NCBI GenBank assembly: GCA_028682845.1
Contig: JAJRAT010000021.1
Span: 1 to 6,540, forward strand
DNA: 6,540 nt
Source of the DNA: Methanothrix sp.
GTDB taxonomy: Archaea; Halobacteriota; Methanosarcinia; Methanotrichales; Methanotrichaceae
Reading direction: 5' to 3'
Numbering within the stretch: position 1 is the first letter of the stretch; the number at the start of each line of letters is the position of its first letter. The translations under genes and the position numbers were made by a program. The notes beneath the pieces were generated by a model that saw only the letters and a program-made list of their open reading frames with translations, searched no databases and was not told the DNA's origin. This document shows positions 1 through 5,359 of the stretch, piece after piece.

Positions 1-66
1 GTGCCCATGTGCGCAGCGGTCTTTCTCATGGCGAGAGGCGTGGCCGAGGCGCGAACAAAGCCCTAA
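1..66 (+). CDS. C-terminal tail of an upstream gene (possibly DNA primase small subunit PriS), 5' truncated
   Basis: The first frame is open from base 1 and ends in TAA at 64-66. It gives a 21-residue tail that reads roughly VPMCAAVFLMARGVAEARTK and then P. Nothing in so short a piece proves identity. A hydrophobic strand followed by a conserved-looking RGxAE fits my memory of the end of archaeal PriS, and archaeal GINS genes are often found beside priS. The PriS call is therefore inference from context plus a weak resemblance. The stop lies about 45 bases before the TATA box of the next operon, so this gene ends just before the gins promoter. It could also be a chance open frame, since only 22 codons are visible. 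Confidence 0.45.
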   Translation: MPMCAAVFLMARGVAEARTKP

Positions 67-70
67 CCAC

Positions 71-111
71 ATGCCGGGAATATGCCGGGCCGACGATAAA
101 CCGATGATAAA
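71..111 (+). repeat. Two adjacent pairs of direct repeats, each with 11-bp period, upstream of the gins promoter
   Basis: ATGCCGGG occurs at 71-78 and again at 82-89. Directly after it CGACGATAAA (91-100) is followed by CGATGATAAA (102-111), which differs at one base. Both pairs have an 11-bp period, about one helical turn, so each pair would present two sites on the same face of DNA. The second GATAAA (106-111) is also the best BRE candidate of the promoter. This may be an operator region for the gins/ribosomal operon, but no known archaeal regulator site is recognised. Confidence 0.6.
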
Positions 112-120
112 TCTATATAG
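106..120 (+). promoter_or_regulatory. Archaeal BRE/TATA-box promoter of the gins operon
   Basis: GATAAA at 106-111 fits the BRE pattern RNWAAW and abuts the AT-rich box TCTATATAG at 112-120. Archaeal transcription usually starts about 25 bases downstream of the TATA centre. That puts the start near 138-145 and leaves a short leader of roughly 25-30 bases before the GTG of gins. It is the only strong TATA-like element before the seven-gene run that ends at 4230. Confidence 0.6.
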
Positions 121-169
121 TATTTGATCTCTGAATATTAGTCCGCGTTAAAGGCAGCAGGAGAGCAAA

Positions 170-742
170 GTGGATCTGGCCAATGCGCTTCGAGAGGAGC
201 GGAAGAGCGCAGAGCTTCAGCACCTGGATAAGAACTTCTACCAGCAGGTGGGAACTTATCTGGCAAATCTGGGCAAGGAGCTGGCAAGCTTAGAAGACCC
301 CTTCAGCATAGAGGCTCAGATTCTGCAAGACACCCTCAAAAGCGAGAAGAACAGCTTGAACAAGCTCATCGACCAGAGGGTCAAGAAGCTCGTGCGCAGA
401 TCGCTGCGCAACTCGAGATCCGCCTCCCGGGAGGATGCATTTTTGGGCATGACCGAGGAGGAAGCGGAGATCTACCGGCAGATGTCGTCCGCCTTTGTCG
501 GCGGTCGAGAGGCAATCCTCGCCCACGTGACTCAAACCGAAAGGCCTTTAACGGGCAAGAAAGATATATCTCGGGACTACGAAGTTGTTAGGTTGCTGGA
601 TAGTGTTCCAATGTTTGTGGGAGTAGACGGGAGGAATTATCTCCTCTGTAAAGACGATGTGGCCGTGCTCCCGGCCGTTCACGCCAGAAATCTGCGCAAC
701 AAAAATTTAGCAATTGAAGTTAGAGTTAGACTAGAGAGATGA
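170..742 (+). CDS. DNA replication factor GINS, Gins15/Gins51 type
   Basis: A 190-residue GINS subunit. GINS joins MCM helicase and the Cdc45/GAN homologue at the replication fork and stimulates unwinding. The order is a large helical A domain (about residues 1-110, rich in charged helices with a basic stretch KKLVRRSLRNSR near 69-80), a linker, then a small beta-strand B domain at the C-terminus (about 137-186, with the conserved-looking pattern of MFVGVDGRNYLL followed by DDVAVLP). A-then-B order is that of Gins15/Gins51, not Gins23, where B comes first. The start is GTG at 170, with GGAG at 160-163 six bases upstream. The gene is first in a tight operon: eL42 begins six bases after its TGA. 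Placement beside ribosomal genes and perhaps priS is normal for archaea. The family call is firm; whether the cell also has Gins23 cannot be seen here. Confidence 0.9.
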   Translation: MDLANALREERKSAELQHLDKNFYQQVGTYLANLGKELASLEDPFSIEAQILQDTLKSEKNSLNKLIDQRVKKLVRRSLRNSRSASREDAFLGMTEEEAEIYRQMSSAFVGGREAILAHVTQTERPLTGKKDISRDYEVVRLLDSVPMFVGVDGRNYLLCKDDVAVLPAVHARNLRNKNLAIEVRVRLER

Positions 743-748
743 TGCAAA

Positions 749-1030
749 GTGAAGATGCCAAAAAAGCTTAACGCTTACTGCCCATTCTGCAAGAAGCACA
801 CACCCCAAACGGTGGAGCGAGTGAGAAAGGGCCGTGCTTCCTCCCTGACACATATTTCCAGGCAGAAGCTCAGAGCCAATGGAATTGGAAATCAGGGCAA
901 GTTCTCCAAGGTTCCCGGCGGAGACAAGCCCGTCAAGAGACTGAACCTCAGATACCGCTGCAACACCTGCAAGAAGGCCCATAACCGCGCCGGCTTCAGG
1001 GCGGGCAAGTTCGATCTGGTGGAGGGATAA
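749..1030 (+). CDS. rpl44e: Large ribosomal subunit protein eL42 (L44E)
   Basis: A 93-residue zinc-binding protein of the 50S subunit that sits near the E site. It is recognised by its typical opening [18 protein letters not shown] and the basic, glycine-rich middle. The zinc ribbon cysteines are C11 and C14 (CPFC) and C71 and C74 (CNTC). Length is normal for the family. Two starts are possible: GTG at 749 gives the MKMPKK form, which matches the family pattern MK-hydrophobic-PK, while ATG at 755 gives a protein two residues shorter. The family pattern favours GTG 749. The upstream Shine-Dalgarno is weak (GAGAG around 735-739), so this gene probably depends on translation from gins, whose stop is six bases away. 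It is followed with a two-base gap by rps27e, whose Shine-Dalgarno lies inside its last codons. Confidence 0.95.
   Translation: MKMPKKLNAYCPFCKKHTPQTVERVRKGRASSLTHISRQKLRANGIGNQGKFSKVPGGDKPVKRLNLRYRCNTCKKAHNRAGFRAGKFDLVEG
1021..1026 (+). promoter_or_regulatory. Strong Shine-Dalgarno for rps27e, deciding a non-canonical start
   Basis: GGAGGG at 1021-1026 lies in the last codons of rpl44e. The core GGAGG (1021-1025) is seven bases from ACG at 1033, which is normal spacing. There is no ATG, GTG or TTG in the rps27e frame between the in-frame stop at 982-984 and the first zinc-binding cysteines. The position of this site is therefore the main evidence that translation begins at ACG 1033. The other near-start in frame, ATA at 1027, directly touches the site and would be too close. 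Confidence 0.7.
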
Positions 1031-1032
1031 CT

Positions 1033-1200
1033 ACGCCATCCAAGTTCGTCAAGGTAAAGTGCAACGACTGCGAGAACGAGCAAGTGATCTTCGCCCACGC
1101 TTCCACGGTCGTAAAGTGCCTGGTCTGCGGGCGCACGCTTGCAGAGCCGACAGGCGGCAAGGCTGAGATCAAGACCCAGCTTGTAGAAGTGCTAGAGTGA
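1033..1200 (+). CDS. rps27e: Small ribosomal subunit protein eS27, apparently starting at ACG
   Basis: A 55-residue zinc-ribbon protein of the 30S subunit. Recognition is clear from [16 protein letters not shown], the second knuckle [16 protein letters not shown] and the ending QLVEVLE. The four zinc ligands are at C10, C13, C29 and C32. The odd point is the start. No ATG, GTG or TTG exists in frame between the stop at 982-984 and the first cysteine codon. ACG at 1033 is one base from ATG, sits seven bases after GGAGG, and gives (M)PSKFVKVKC, a sensible N-terminus. The next in-frame GTG, after CAA near 1081, would remove the first CxxC. It is a little shorter than the roughly 60 residues usual in relatives. 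The gene lies two bases after rpl44e and six bases before eif2a. The alternatives are initiation at ATA 1027 or a sequencing error of T to C at 1034. Gene identity is certain; the start is not. Confidence 0.88.
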   Translation, partial: TPSKFVKVKCNDCENEQVIFAHASTVVKCLVCGRTLAEPTGGKAEIKTQLVEVLE

Positions 1201-1206
1201 TCATTG

Positions 1207-1980
1207 ATGGAACGTGAGGGCTGGCCAGAGCCCGGATCCCTAGTGGTCTGCACCGTAACTCAGGTGGTGGACTTCGGAGCCTTTGTCTCATTGGACGAGT
1301 ACTCCGGCAAGCAAGGCTTGATTCACATCTCAGAGGTCGCCAGCGGATGGATCAAGTACATTCGCGACCACGTCCGAGAGGGGCAGAAGATAGTCTGCAA
1401 AGTCCTTAACGTGGACGTATCCCGTCACCACATCGATCTCTCGCTCAAAGATGTGAATGAGCATCAGCGCCGCGAGAAGATTCAGGAGTGGAAGGCGGAC
1501 CAGAAGGCCTGGAAATGGTTGGAGATGGCCTACAAAGACCGGCCCGAGGATGTCAAGCGCGTGGCCGATGCCCTGGTAGCGGCCTACGACAGCCTCTACC
1601 TGGCCATGGAAGAAGCGGCCATCAGCGGCGCAGAGGCCCTGAAGGATGCCGGGCTGCCTGAGGAAGACGTGCAGATCCTGGAGAACATCTCCCGGGACAA
1701 CGTCAAGATACCCTCCGTCGACATCAGCGGCTACGTGGACATCACTTCACCCGCGCCGGATGGTGTGGAGGTCATCCGCAAAGCCCTCAAGCAGGCCAAG
1801 CGCTCCAAAGACAAGGACGCCAGCCTTACCATCACCTACATCGGCGCGCCGCGCTACCGCATCCACGTCACAGCGCCCGACTACAAACATGCTGAGTCTG
1901 TTTTGAAAAAGTCCGCTCAAGCCGTGGTGAAGTACATCGAGCAGCACGGCGGAGAAGGCACTTTCCTAAGAGAGGCATGA
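1207..1980 (+). CDS. eif2a: Translation initiation factor 2 subunit alpha (aIF2-alpha)
   Basis: A 257-residue subunit of the heterotrimer that carries Met-tRNAi to the 30S ribosome. It has an N-terminal S1/OB domain (about 8-85: GSLVVCTVTQVVDFGAFVSL, then QGLIHISEVASGWI and HHIDLSLKDV), a helical middle (about 90-175) and a C-terminal alpha-beta domain that binds the gamma subunit (about 176-257). This is the full family layout and length. The start is ATG at 1207; a TTG lies directly before it at 1204, but the ATG fits the family. A Shine-Dalgarno of the GTGATC kind overlaps the rps27e stop at 1197-1202. S46 in EVASG lies near the position phosphorylated in eukaryotic and some archaeal homologues, but this is only positional. 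Its TGA overlaps the ATG of nop10 (ATGA at 1977-1980), which indicates coupled translation. Confidence 0.95.
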   Translation: MEREGWPEPGSLVVCTVTQVVDFGAFVSLDEYSGKQGLIHISEVASGWIKYIRDHVREGQKIVCKVLNVDVSRHHIDLSLKDVNEHQRREKIQEWKADQKAWKWLEMAYKDRPEDVKRVADALVAAYDSLYLAMEEAAISGAEALKDAGLPEEDVQILENISRDNVKIPSVDISGYVDITSPAPDGVEVIRKALKQAKRSKDKDASLTITYIGAPRYRIHVTAPDYKHAESVLKKSAQAVVKYIEQHGGEGTFLREA

Positions 1981-2135
1981 GAGCCAAGATCCTGAGGTGT
2001 AGGGCCTGCGGTCGCTACACCTTAAAGGATATCTGTCCAGTTTGCGGCGGCACTGCCAATCCTACCAAGCCGGCCAAGTTTTCTCCCGACGATCCGTATG
2101 GAAAGTACAGGAGAGCGCTGACCCAAGGAGGCTAA
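1977..2135 (+). CDS. nop10: H/ACA ribonucleoprotein subunit Nop10
   Basis: A 52-residue component of the H/ACA RNP, which pseudouridylates rRNA with Cbf5, Gar1 and L7Ae; Nop10 braces the catalytic domain of Cbf5. The archaeal protein has an N-terminal zinc ribbon and a C-terminal helix-forming tail. Here the four cysteines are C8, C11 (CRAC), C20 and C23 (CPVC), and the tail has the family signature PAKFSPDDPYGKYRR at about 32-46. The start is ATG at 1977, which overlaps the eif2a stop as ATGA, so no separate Shine-Dalgarno is needed. The stop TAA at 2133-2135 directly abuts the ATG of the next gene. The aIF2-alpha/Nop10 pairing is common in archaea. Confidence 0.95.
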   Translation: MRAKILRCRACGRYTLKDICPVCGGTANPTKPAKFSPDDPYGKYRRALTQGG

Positions 2136-2906
2136 ATGTTGGAGACTCTCGTTCACCGCATAAAAGAAGTGACACTCAAAGACCCCATCCTGATAGAGGG
2201 GCTGCCCGGCGTCGGTCATGTGGGAAAGCTGGTGGCCGATCACATGGTGGAAGAGCTGCATGCCGAGAAGATCATCGAGATATATTCTCCTCATTTTCCG
2301 CCACAGGTCATGGTCAAAGAGGACGGCACCATCCGCCAGGTTCGAAACGAGATCTATGCCTATCACGGCAAGGAGAACGAGCCGGATCTGCTCATCCTGA
2401 TCGGCGACTACCAGAGCGCCACCAACGAGGGGCACTATGAACTGGCCGGCATATTTCTCGATATCGCGGAGAGCTTCAGCGCCAAACGCATCTACGCCTT
2501 GGGCGGCTACGGCACCGGCCAGTTCGTGGACAAGCCCACGGTGATGGGAGCCGCCACCAGGATCGAGCTGGTGGAAGAGATGAAGCAGCAAGAGGTCGTC
2601 TTCCACGAGAACGAGCCGGGCGGAGGAATCATAGGCGTCTCCGGGCTATTGCTCGGCCTCGGTGCTCTGCGGGGCATTGACGCCGTCTGCCTGATGGGAG
2701 TTACGAGCGGCTATCTCGTCGATCCCAAGGCAGCGCAAGAGGTCCTGAGGATTTTGTCCCGCATCCTGGGAATTGAAGTCAGTATGCATGCCCTGGAAGA
2801 GCGGGCCAAAGAGATGGAGAAGATCATCGGCAAGCTCCAAGAGATGGAACGCGCCCAGGCACCCTACGAGGCGGGCGGGGATGAAGACCTCAGATACATC
2901 GGATAG
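2136..2906 (+). CDS. PAC2-family protein, proteasome assembly chaperone homologue
   Basis: A 256-residue cytosolic protein of the archaeal PAC2 family, homologous to PbaA/PbaB and eukaryotic PAC2, which help assemble the 20S proteasome. Visible family marks are GLPGVGHVGKLVADH near residue 18, the SPHFPPQVMV stretch near 50, GDYQSATNEGHYE near 90 and YALGGYGTGQ near 120, then a GxxGLLLGLGALRGI region. The last 40 residues begin with a charged helix (about 217-238, MHALEERAKEMEKIIGKLQEME) likely to form a coiled coil. The protein ends in RYIG. The tyrosine is third from the end, not penultimate, so this is not a canonical HbYX proteasome-docking tail. The start ATG directly follows the nop10 stop and has a strong Shine-Dalgarno AAGGAGG at 2125-2131. 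It overlaps tldE by 26 bases. The proteasome role is known for relatives and inferred here. Confidence 0.88.
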   Translation: MLETLVHRIKEVTLKDPILIEGLPGVGHVGKLVADHMVEELHAEKIIEIYSPHFPPQVMVKEDGTIRQVRNEIYAYHGKENEPDLLILIGDYQSATNEGHYELAGIFLDIAESFSAKRIYALGGYGTGQFVDKPTVMGAATRIELVEEMKQQEVVFHENEPGGGIIGVSGLLLGLGALRGIDAVCLMGVTSGYLVDPKAAQEVLRILSRILGIEVSMHALEERAKEMEKIIGKLQEMERAQAPYEAGGDEDLRYIG

Positions 2907-4230
2907 ATCAAACAGCCTCATCGAACACGCCCGCCGGCTCCTCTCCCTAGCGGAGAAGGAAGGCGCAGAGGAGGCTGAGGTTTTTGGCATCTATGGCCAC
3001 TCCGCTAACATAGATTTGCGAAAAGACGTCATAGAGCTTGCCAGCGAGAGCTTTCACGCCGGTTTGGGACTGCGCGCCGTGGTGTTGGGCGCAGTCGGAT
3101 TTTCCAGCACCAGCGACATGGCCGCCCTGGAGTCGGTGGCAATATCCGCAGTCAGAGCCGCCCGGGCGCGAGGACCGGATGATGCCTGGCACTCCCTCCC
3201 GCATCCACGAAAGGTCGCGACGCCCGAGGGCATCTATGATGCGCGCTTGGAGCGGATCGGGCCGGAGGAGTGCGTTGATCTGGCGGCCGGCATGATCGCG
3301 GGCTGCTCCGAGGTCGGTTCAGTCGAGCCGGTTAACGGAGGCGTGAGCTGCGTCTTTGGCACCGATTTTGTGGTGAACTCTCAAGGAATCGAACTCCAAG
3401 AGACCTCAACCCTGATGCAGGCGTCTATTGAGACGATCGCCGGAAAGGCCGAGCAGGATGTGGCAACGGGCAGTGAATTTCATAATTCTCGATTCCTAAA
3501 ATCATCTCTTGAGGATGTGGGCAGGACTGCTGCCGAGATGGCCAGGGCGTCTTTGGGCGGGGTGAAGGCGGAGAGCGGAACCTTCGATGTGCTTCTCAAG
3601 CCCATGGCGGTTGCCGAGCTGCTGGAAGCCACGCTGCTGCCCGCCGTCTGCGCGGACAGCGTGCAGAAGGGCCGGTCCGCCCTGCTGGGGCGCGTTGGTG
3701 AGAAGATCGCCTCGGAGAGCCTGCAGATAGTGGACGACGGCCTGCTGCCGGGCGGCCTTGATTCGTCGGCCTTTGACGCCGAGGGCGTGCCGTCGCAGAA
3801 GACGGTCCTGATTGAAGACGGAGTCTTGAAGGGATTCCTCTACGACAGCTACACGGCAGGCAAAGACGGCGTCCAGTCCACGGGCAATGCCGATCGCGCC
3901 GGATATTCGGATGTACCCAGCGTGGGCATACGAAACATGATAATAAGCTCGCCGGATGCCCGCGATCTCCTGGCCGAGACGAAAGGCTACAAGGTGGGCG
4001 GCCTCATCGGCGCACATACTGCAAATCCCATTTCAGGCGACTTTTCCGTGGAAGCGAGAAACTGCTTCTTTGTCGCGCCGGGCGAGGCGGCCAAGCCCAT
4101 CAGGTCTCTGATGCTGGCCGGAAACGTCTTCGAGCTGCTCAAGGGGATCGAAGTAGGCACGGATGTTCGCGCGGTGGGAGGCATTGTCACGCCCACTGTA
4201 AAGTTCACGATGAAGGTTGTCGGCAGTTAG
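2881..4230 (+). CDS. pmbA: TldD/PmbA family protein, TldE (PmbA)-like subunit
   Basis: A 449-residue member of the TldD/PmbA family. In bacteria TldD and TldE form a heterodimeric metalloprotease that trims modified peptides and CcdA; TldD carries the HExxxH zinc site and TldE lacks it. This protein has no HExxxH anywhere and is TldE-like throughout: an N-terminal domain (GAEEAEVFG at 28-36, DLRKDVIELASES near 45-57, GLGLRAVV near 61-68), a central domain whose equivalent of the TldD catalytic helix reads MAVAELLEATLLPA (about 242-255), and a C-terminal half with the family's VLIEDGVLKGFLYDSYTA and a final VGGIVTPTVKF strand. The start chosen is ATG at 2881. The frame is open further upstream to a possible ATG at 2773, but that would overlap PAC2 by 134 bases and add residues unlike the family. 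No tldD lies next to it in this window, so its partner must be elsewhere or absent. Translation is probably coupled to PAC2. Confidence 0.88.
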   Translation: MKTSDTSDRSNSLIEHARRLLSLAEKEGAEEAEVFGIYGHSANIDLRKDVIELASESFHAGLGLRAVVLGAVGFSSTSDMAALESVAISAVRAARARGPDDAWHSLPHPRKVATPEGIYDARLERIGPEECVDLAAGMIAGCSEVGSVEPVNGGVSCVFGTDFVVNSQGIELQETSTLMQASIETIAGKAEQDVATGSEFHNSRFLKSSLEDVGRTAAEMARASLGGVKAESGTFDVLLKPMAVAELLEATLLPAVCADSVQKGRSALLGRVGEKIASESLQIVDDGLLPGGLDSSAFDAEGVPSQKTVLIEDGVLKGFLYDSYTAGKDGVQSTGNADRAGYSDVPSVGIRNMIISSPDARDLLAETKGYKVGGLIGAHTANPISGDFSVEARNCFFVAPGEAAKPIRSLMLAGNVFELLKGIEVGTDVRAVGGIVTPTVKFTMKVVGS

Positions 4231-4247
4231 ATAATTCCAGATAATTC
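4229..4247 (+). repeat. Short direct repeat before prs
   Basis: AGATAATTC occurs at 4229-4237, overlapping the tldE stop TAG, and again at 4239-4247. The period is 10 bp. It lies in the only AT-rich gap of the plus-strand run, 33 bases between tldE and prs. It might be a weak internal promoter or regulator site for prs, but the box is not a good TATA match and it sits too close to the start for a normal leader. Confidence 0.45.
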
Positions 4248-4263
4248 GAAGAGGAGGATTTTG

Positions 4264-5115
4264 ATGATTATCGGAGGGCCTGCCTCCCAGCTTCTGGCTG
4301 GAAGAGTGGCAGCCATTTTAGGTCAAGAATTAGCACTTTGCGATTACAAGACGTTTCCCGACGGCGAGTCCTACACCCAGGTGGTAACGCCCCTGGACGA
4401 AGAGATAGTGATAATCCAGTCCACGCCCACGGACCAGGACCTCGTTTTTCTCTTGCAGCTCCTGGACGTCTGCCAGGGCAAGAAGATCTCGCTCGTCATT
4501 CCCTACTTCGGCTATGCCCGCCAGGACAAGATCTTCAAGCCCGGCGAGCCCATGACCGCGCGAGCGGTGGCGACGGCGCTCAATCCCTTCCTGAAGAACG
4601 GGCAGGTCTTCCTGGTGAACATCCACGCCCCGTCCATCATGTCTCATTTCCAGTGCGAAACCAATAACCTGGACGCGACTCCACTGTTGGCCGAGCGGAT
4701 CGGCAGCATGTTGCTGCACGACCCCGTGGTCATCTCGCCGGATAAGGGCGCAGTGGCCATGGCCAAGACTGCCGCATCATGTTTGGACGCTGCCTGCGAC
4801 TACCTGCAGAAGACCAGGCTCTCCGGCACTGAAGTTTCCATGGCCCCCAAGGAGATCGAGGTCAAAGGCCGGGATGTGGTCATCTTCGACGATATGATTG
4901 CCACGGGCGGGACCATGGCTACGGCAATCACGCTCCTGCGCCGGCAGGGCGCGAGGAAGGTCTATTTGGCGGCTGTGCATCCTGTCCTAACCGGATCGGC
5001 AGTGCTCAAGCTCTACCGCTCCGGCGTGGAGGCGGTGCTGGCCTGCGACACACTGGACAAGGGCGTGAGCACGGTCTCGGTTGCGCCGCTGATTGCGAAA
5101 GCGATTAAAGGATGA
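4264..5115 (+). CDS. prs: Ribose-phosphate pyrophosphokinase (PRPP synthetase), archaeal type
   Basis: A 283-residue cytosolic enzyme that makes 5-phosphoribosyl diphosphate from ribose 5-phosphate and ATP, for purine, pyrimidine and histidine synthesis. It has the two-domain PRT fold. Motifs: FPDGE (31-35), the ATP-binding loop PYFGYARQDK (80-89), NIH (119-121) at the usual metal-binding position, SPDKG (158-162), the catalytic loop KTR (K183, R185) and the PRPP-binding loop DDMIATGGT (209-217). Length is that of the archaeal enzymes, about 30 residues shorter than bacterial Prs. The start is ATG at 4264 with GAGGAGG at 4251-4257; TTG at 4261 is in frame but only three bases from that site. 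It follows tldE by 33 bases and may be the last gene of the operon or have its own promoter. The first residue of the 119-121 motif is N where many enzymes have D. Confidence 0.95.
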   Translation: MIIGGPASQLLAGRVAAILGQELALCDYKTFPDGESYTQVVTPLDEEIVIIQSTPTDQDLVFLLQLLDVCQGKKISLVIPYFGYARQDKIFKPGEPMTARAVATALNPFLKNGQVFLVNIHAPSIMSHFQCETNNLDATPLLAERIGSMLLHDPVVISPDKGAVAMAKTAASCLDAACDYLQKTRLSGTEVSMAPKEIEVKGRDVVIFDDMIATGGTMATAITLLRRQGARKVYLAAVHPVLTGSAVLKLYRSGVEAVLACDTLDKGVSTVSVAPLIAKAIKG

Positions 5116-5153
5116 TCTGGCAAGGGTCATCCTTTCTTTGCCAAACTTTTTTT
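5107..5153 (+). terminator. Hairpin(s) plus T-run at the 3' end of prs
   Basis: AAAGGATGA (5107-5115, containing the prs stop codon) pairs perfectly with TCATCCTTT (5127-5135), a nine-pair stem around an 11-base loop. A second inverted pair, TGGCAA (5118-5123) with TTGCCA (5138-5143), uses the loop of the first, so the two hairpins exclude each other. Seven Ts follow at 5147-5153. Archaeal RNA polymerase stops at T-runs even without a hairpin, so the T-run is the main evidence that transcription ends here; the stems may protect the 3' end. Confidence 0.7.
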
Positions 5154-5158
5154 GGGAT

Positions 5159-5216
5159 CGAGAATGATCATGAGTCCGATCACGAAATGATCGCGAAATG
5201 ATCGTGAGGGTGATCT
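5159..5216. repeat. Tandem array of five 11-12 bp units centred on GATC
   Basis: Five units lie head to tail: CGAGAATGATCA (5159-5170), TGAGTCCGATCA (5171-5182), CGAAATGATCG (5183-5193), an exact second CGAAATGATCG (5194-5204) and TGAGGGTGATCT (5205-5216), with a part copy CGAATAG after it. The shared pattern is about YGARNNTGATCN. With one more just outside, GATC tetramers begin at 5156, 5166, 5178, 5189, 5200 and 5212, so they are 10-12 bp apart. Two more GATCs lie at 5238 and 5277. The array sits between the 3' ends of two convergent transcription units. Its function is unknown. Confidence 0.75.
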
Positions 5217-5314
5217 CGAATAGACTGCTGCAACCGTGATCGTGGTCCTTTGGGATATCAACGCAAAATATGGCCCGATCTCTAAAAATTGTCTAAATTC
5301 TCAAACCAAACCTC

Positions 5315-5350
5315 AAAAAATTGCCATACAATAATTAACCGCTTGAAAAA
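5315..5350 (-). terminator. Oligo-T terminators downstream of tRNA-Thr
   Basis: Read on the minus strand, T-runs occur 10 bases past the tRNA (AAAAA on the plus strand at 5346-5350) and again at 5315-5320 (six), with a further AAAAA at 5284-5288. Such T-runs are the usual termination signal for archaeal RNA polymerase. There is no clear stem before them. Confidence 0.5.
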
Positions 5351-5359
5351 TTAATGCGA

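Larger units (their letters stand above)
5116..5359. other. Convergent intergenic region between prs and tRNA-Thr
   Basis: This 244-base gap separates the end of the plus-strand operon from the end of the minus-strand tRNA. It holds the prs terminator, the GATC array, an 8-bp inverted repeat that links CGATCACG (5177-5184) to CGTGATCG (5235-5242), and an AT-rich stretch from about 5260 to 5360 with A-runs that serve as minus-strand T-runs. I see no convincing coding frame in it on either strand. Confidence 0.7.

Noticed and set aside
71..120. The repeats upstream of gins as a replication origin
   Set aside because: There is no long AT-rich unwinding tract, no recognisable origin recognition box pair and no orc1/cdc6 gene; the repeats sit at a core promoter instead.
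1204..1206. TTG at 1204 as the aIF2-alpha start
   Set aside because: ATG follows at once at 1207, fits the family and has better spacing from the GTGATC site.
2022..2606. Minus-strand open frame of 194 codons opposite nop10 and the PAC2 gene
   Set aside because: It lies wholly opposite two clear genes, has low-complexity leucine/histidine-rich content typical of a codon-bias shadow, and has no recognisable domain.
2773..2880. Upstream extension of tldE to the ATG at 2773
   Set aside because: It would overlap the PAC2 gene by 134 bases. The added 36 residues are out-of-frame PAC2 coding sequence with no TldE character, and ATG 2881 gives a normal length.
3502..4017. Minus-strand open frame of 171 codons opposite tldE
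   Set aside because: It is antisense to a well-supported gene in GC-rich DNA and shows no family features.
5159..5216. The GATC array as a CRISPR array
   Set aside because: The units are 11-12 bp with no spacers between them, and no cas genes are present.
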